Shown here in pieces: positions 32,382 to 33,704 of a stretch of DNA of 33,704 nt. Numbering within the stretch: position 1 is the first letter of the stretch; the number at the start of each line of letters is the position of its first letter. Under the pieces are notes generated by a model. The model made no database searches. It was not told the DNA's origin and was given only the letters and a program-made list of their open reading frames with translations. Source of the stretch: Caldilineaceae bacterium (lineage in GTDB: Bacteria; Chloroflexota; Anaerolineae; Caldilineales; Caldilineaceae); the NCBI GenBank assembly GCA_019637645.1, contig JAHBVH010000089.1, forward strand, positions 1 through 33,704, written 5' to 3'. The position numbers and the translations under genes are program-made.

Positions 32382-32387
32382 TACAAT
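32382..32387 (+). promoter_or_regulatory. Possible -10 box giving a leaderless start
   Basis: TACAAT, the hexamer also seen before the aminotransferase and kdpD genes, ends 6 bases before the ATG at 32394. Transcription from it would begin at or next to the ATG, giving a leaderless mRNA. No good -35 box is present, so support is weak. Confidence 0.35.
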
Positions 32388-32393
32388 AGAGCT

Positions 32394-33701
32394 ATGCACA
32401 ATAGACCAGAACCAGCCAACCCTGCGCAACCATCCGCCGGTCTCCAAACGGCGTTGACCTTTCCGCTGATCGAGGCGCTGATTGGGCGTCGTTCCCGCCG
32501 CTTTGCCCTGGGCGCTTCGCTGCCCGACGGCCCCTTGGCCTACACCTCAACCCAAGCCCCGCTACCGCTCAGTGAGGAAGAACAACTGCTGCTGCTTGCG
32601 GCTATGACAGGTAACACGGGGTGGCACTATCTACTGCCCCGGCAGCGCCCGGAATTCCCCCAGATTGCCAACTATGCGGCAGCTGCCGGGGGCCGCACTT
32701 TTCCTTCTGCTGCAGGGTGGCATACGACAGAACTCTTCTACACCGATGACGCGGGTGTCTATTTCTTTGCCACGCGTGATGTCCCAGCGTTGATCGAACC
32801 GGATGCCCAAGGCCAGGTTGACCTCGCCGCGTGGTTGGCGGCTCATCGGTCATGCATCCGCAAATTGGCCGACACACGGTTGGCATTGCCGCCTTCGGCG
32901 ATGGATGGTCATAACGGCTGGTGTGCGAATGCGCCGGGGAGTACGCTGTTGATCCCCGTGGCGGATCTGGCGCAACATCTGATCGCCGTGCTCTGCTTTA
33001 TGGTGCAAAATGGGAGTTGTCTCTATGACAACCTCCATGATACGCCCATTGCTGGATTGGCCGCGTTCCGTCATCTGGTGGATGTGGATCATCCTGCGCC
33101 GTTGAGCGAAATTGAGCAGAATTGTCTGACGATGGGAATGGCGGAGCTCTCTACCGCCTGTTATGCAGGGAATTTGCTGTTACAAGCTGTGGGGCTAGGC
33201 GGCTGGATGTTTACGGGGCTCGATGCCTATACGGTGTTGGGGTGTAGCCGTTCCGCCACGCCCAGTGTTCCTGGGTTGGGCTTCCACTATGAACAAAATC
33301 CGGCTTGGACAACGCCGAACCCCACAGGCTTGCCGGGCGTCTTTGAAGGCTTCTGCCCACCTCACTATCCCGATATGCGCGCCGCGGTCGATGCCTTTAT
33401 TGCGCGCAAATTTGGCCCCGGTGGCCCTTTCCACGCCGAGACGCCTGGCCCGTGGCAGGCGAATGCACGGGTGCGAACGAGCGCACCCATCCACAGTGAG
33501 GAATTCGCGGCCTGTGTCACTGTCATGGCGCACTATATTTATGACCGCTTTGGGCGCTTTCCGGCCACCATCCCATCGATCTTTGCGCGCATCTTCTTGC
33601 AGGCTCACCACCTAGATCTGGGCTTCTATGACACCCACTTTGCGCCGGGCGCGTATCTGCACACCCATGCGGAACATATGGCAAATTGGCATGCATCGTA
33701 A
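32394..33701 (+). CDS. Uncharacterised protein with nitroreductase-like N-terminal pattern
   Basis: A 435-residue cytoplasmic protein, complete in the window (TAA at 33699). The N-terminal LIEALIGRRSRRFALGASLPDGPLAY followed by LSEEEQLLLLAAMTGNTGWHYLL resembles the ‘R-RSRR’ entry of nitroreductase-like proteins; the middle has AELSTACYAGNLLLQAVGLGGWMFTGLD, which fits the flavin-binding helix of that fold. The C-terminus is rich in His and aromatic residues (LQAHHLDLGFYDTHF ... LHTHAEHMANWH) and could bind metal. There are seven or so Cys residues but no CxxC pair. No signal peptide. The ATG at 32394 has no clear ribosome site; GTG or TTG alternatives were not favoured. Fold assignment is tentative. 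Confidence 0.72.
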   Translation: MHNRPEPANPAQPSAGLQTALTFPLIEALIGRRSRRFALGASLPDGPLAYTSTQAPLPLSEEEQLLLLAAMTGNTGWHYLLPRQRPEFPQIANYAAAAGGRTFPSAAGWHTTELFYTDDAGVYFFATRDVPALIEPDAQGQVDLAAWLAAHRSCIRKLADTRLALPPSAMDGHNGWCANAPGSTLLIPVADLAQHLIAVLCFMVQNGSCLYDNLHDTPIAGLAAFRHLVDVDHPAPLSEIEQNCLTMGMAELSTACYAGNLLLQAVGLGGWMFTGLDAYTVLGCSRSATPSVPGLGFHYEQNPAWTTPNPTGLPGVFEGFCPPHYPDMRAAVDAFIARKFGPGGPFHAETPGPWQANARVRTSAPIHSEEFAACVTVMAHYIYDRFGRFPATIPSIFARIFLQAHHLDLGFYDTHFAPGAYLHTHAEHMANWHAS

Positions 33702-33704
33702 GCA

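Overview
The window looks like a chromosomal segment of a free-living bacterium, most probably a member of the Chloroflexota. Support for this is indirect: secreted proteins carry a short LF[LI]P[IL][VI] motif next to the signal peptide or at the C-terminus, there is a CSLREA-type/choice-of-anchor-Q beta-helix protein, there are ArsR+DUF2087 regulators, and base composition is moderately GC-rich with TTG and GTG starts. No rRNA, tRNA, CRISPR array or transposase gene was seen.

Region 1 (1-4484) is the end of a potassium-transport operon: the tail of kdpB, complete kdpC, and a KdpD-like sensor that has the KdpD, USP, membrane and GAF parts but no histidine kinase. A YcaQ/AlkX-type DNA glycosylase gene follows behind its own strong promoter. 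Region 2 (4485-7557) is more AT-rich. It holds an XRE/MmyB-like regulator with a long leader (strong promoter, 48-bp perfect palindrome, possible 23-aa peptide) facing a two-gene unit for a secreted protein and a small membrane protein. Region 3 (7558-12481) carries a beta-helix protein, four small genes in a row (DUF1905, DinB, SRPBCC, DUF5990) and a class III aminotransferase.

Region 4 (12493-19613) is a regulatory and potassium block. Two overlapping ArsR/DUF2087 paralogues face a KimA-like potassium permease across a spacer that holds a 52-bp perfect palindrome. Next comes a full-length kdpD and an overlapping kdpE with a TTG start. With the kdpBC end at the left, the window therefore has two kinds of K+ importer and two KdpD proteins, one able to signal by phosphorelay and one not.

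Region 5 (19707-25509, minus strand) encodes a large secreted beta-helix protein with five 75-bp tandem repeats, a GNAT-like protein and a TIGR03032-family protein. Region 6 (26022-32282) is the standout: one 2,086-residue secreted polypeptide joining a copper-radical oxidase (galactose/glyoxal oxidase type, all five Cys-Tyr/Tyr/His/His active-site residues identifiable) to a beta-propeller and a di-heme cytochrome c peroxidase/MauG-like unit with two CxxCH motifs, plus three F5/8 C (discoidin), two Ig-like, one PKD and one PA14 domain. It looks like a single-chain H2O2-producing oxidase and H2O2-using or electron-accepting haem module built for glycan surfaces. A nitroreductase-like protein of uncertain function closes the window.

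A family of palindromic repeats is scattered through the intergenic spaces (about 364, 4817, 13665, 16014, 19629, 24330 and 32297). All share a core built on CTGACAG/CTGTCAG, and several have outer GTTACGCA/TGCGTAAC ends like a very small non-autonomous mobile element.
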